Position numbers and translations under genes: made by a program. A stretch of 6,356 bases of DNA, from positions 1-6,356 of the forward strand of contig JAAETV010000406.1 in NCBI GenBank assembly GCA_024227975.1, written 5' to 3'. The notes under the pieces are model-generated. The model was not told where the DNA came from, did no database searches, and was given only the letters and a program-made list of their open reading frames with translations. Source of the stretch: Actinomycetes bacterium (GTDB taxonomy: Bacteria; Actinomycetota; Acidimicrobiia; Acidimicrobiales; SZUA-35). Shown here in pieces: positions 5,940 through 6,356 of the stretch (the stretch's first letter is position 1; the number at the start of each line of letters is the position of its first letter).

Positions 5940-6356
5940 ATGGTACGCACGACCGTGGTTGGAAGCTGGCCCCCTCCGTTTGGACAGCGGCCAGCCTTGC
6001 GGCCTTTCTGGCGGGGAGAGGTCAGTGAGGATGACCCCCACGTGGAGGCGGCCCTGGTGGCGGCGGCGCGGATCGCCATGGACGAGATGATGGCCTGCGG
6101 GCTAGACCAGATCATGGGGGGCGAGGTATTCGCACCCGACTTCGTTCATACCGTCCCGCCCCGCCTCGAGGGGCTGGAAGCCGAGAGCTTGCGCGATATC
6201 GCCAAGGGTCAATCGGGGGTGGCCCGTTACCGGATCACGGGTCCGGTATCGGCACCGCGGGGCACCGGCCACGCCAAGGCTTTCCGTCGAGAACAGGCAA
6301 TCGAGCCTCGTCTCGATAAGGCGGCGGTGCCCACCCCGCTGACCATGGCCTTGTCG
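5940..6356 (+). CDS. Cobalamin-independent methionine synthase (MetE C-terminal-like) family protein, 3' end outside window
   Basis: 139 codons are visible and the frame runs open off the end of the window. The protein begins MVRTTVVGSWPPP, the typical N-terminal strand of the single-domain MetE/COG0620 barrel family. It continues with a long helix (AARIAMDEMMACGLDQI), MGGEVF in the place of the family's D-G-E-x substrate loop, and the TGPVSAP and VPTPLTMAL strands that shape the folate-binding side. The zinc/homocysteine-binding half is not in the window, so methionine synthesis cannot be inferred; many stand-alone members are uncharacterised methyl- or alkyl-transferases. Three in-frame starts are close together: GTG 5931, ATG 5937 and ATG 5940. 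The last is chosen because GGTGAG at 5930-5935 gives it the best ribosome-site spacing, but this is uncertain. It is divergent from the regulator gene and may be controlled by it. Confidence 0.78.
   Translation, partial: MVRTTVVGSWPPPFGQRPALRPFWRGEVSEDDPHVEAALVAAARIAMDEMMACGLDQIMGGEVFAPDFVHTVPPRLEGLEAESLRDIAKGQSGVARYRITGPVSAPRGTGHAKAFRREQAIEPRLDKAAVPTPLTMALS

Noticed and set aside
5844..6041. N-terminal extension of the DUF2087 regulator
   Set aside because: It would overlap the divergent MetE-like gene, has no family match, and the strong AGGAGGG favours the ATG at 5846.

Overview
The window is high-GC and dense with genes. It joins the end of a flagellar hook operon (+ strand) to a small accessory cluster read mostly from the other strand. 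Codon use, GC content and the flagellar proteins fit an actinobacterium, possibly of the Acidimicrobiia, but no marker gene here settles the taxonomy.

Positions 1-2929 (+) hold fliK (5' end outside the window), flgD and flgE. These are hook-length control, hook cap/scaffold and hook protein, in the classic order; flgD and flgE overlap by 4 nt. The hook operon then meets a convergent operon only 3 nt after the flgE stop codon.

Positions 2933-5160 (-) are the main discovery. What looks like four short ORFs, or two broken genes, is better read as two intact selenoprotein genes, each with one in-frame UGA at a catalytic position. The first (5160-4105) is a 351-aa carboxymuconolactone decarboxylase/AhpD-like protein. 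Its active site reads C227-F-Y-U230-T-T-S-H234, the AhpD CxxCxxxH motif with Sec for the second Cys. The second (4099-2933) is a 388-aa protein of the GrdB/PrdB 'selenoprotein B' family with the motif U151-P-L-C154. Just downstream of each UGA there is a hairpin at the distance and of the shape expected for a bacterial SECIS. UGA is also the normal stop codon of both genes, of fliK and flgD, and of the regulator gene, so this is local recoding and not a changed genetic code.

Upstream on the same strand (5846-5226) is a winged-helix (ArsR-like) plus DUF2087 regulator. An 8-bp direct repeat and an inverted repeat lie in the short gap between it and a divergent, 3'-truncated MetE-like gene (5940 to the window end, +). 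Working hypothesis: regulator, Sec-AhpD-like protein and Sec-GrdB-like protein form one transcription unit for a selenium-dependent redox reaction whose substrate is unknown. The usual glycine/proline reductase partners (GrdA, GrdE, PrdA) are not in the window. The genome must carry selA, selB, selC and selD elsewhere for this reading to hold.
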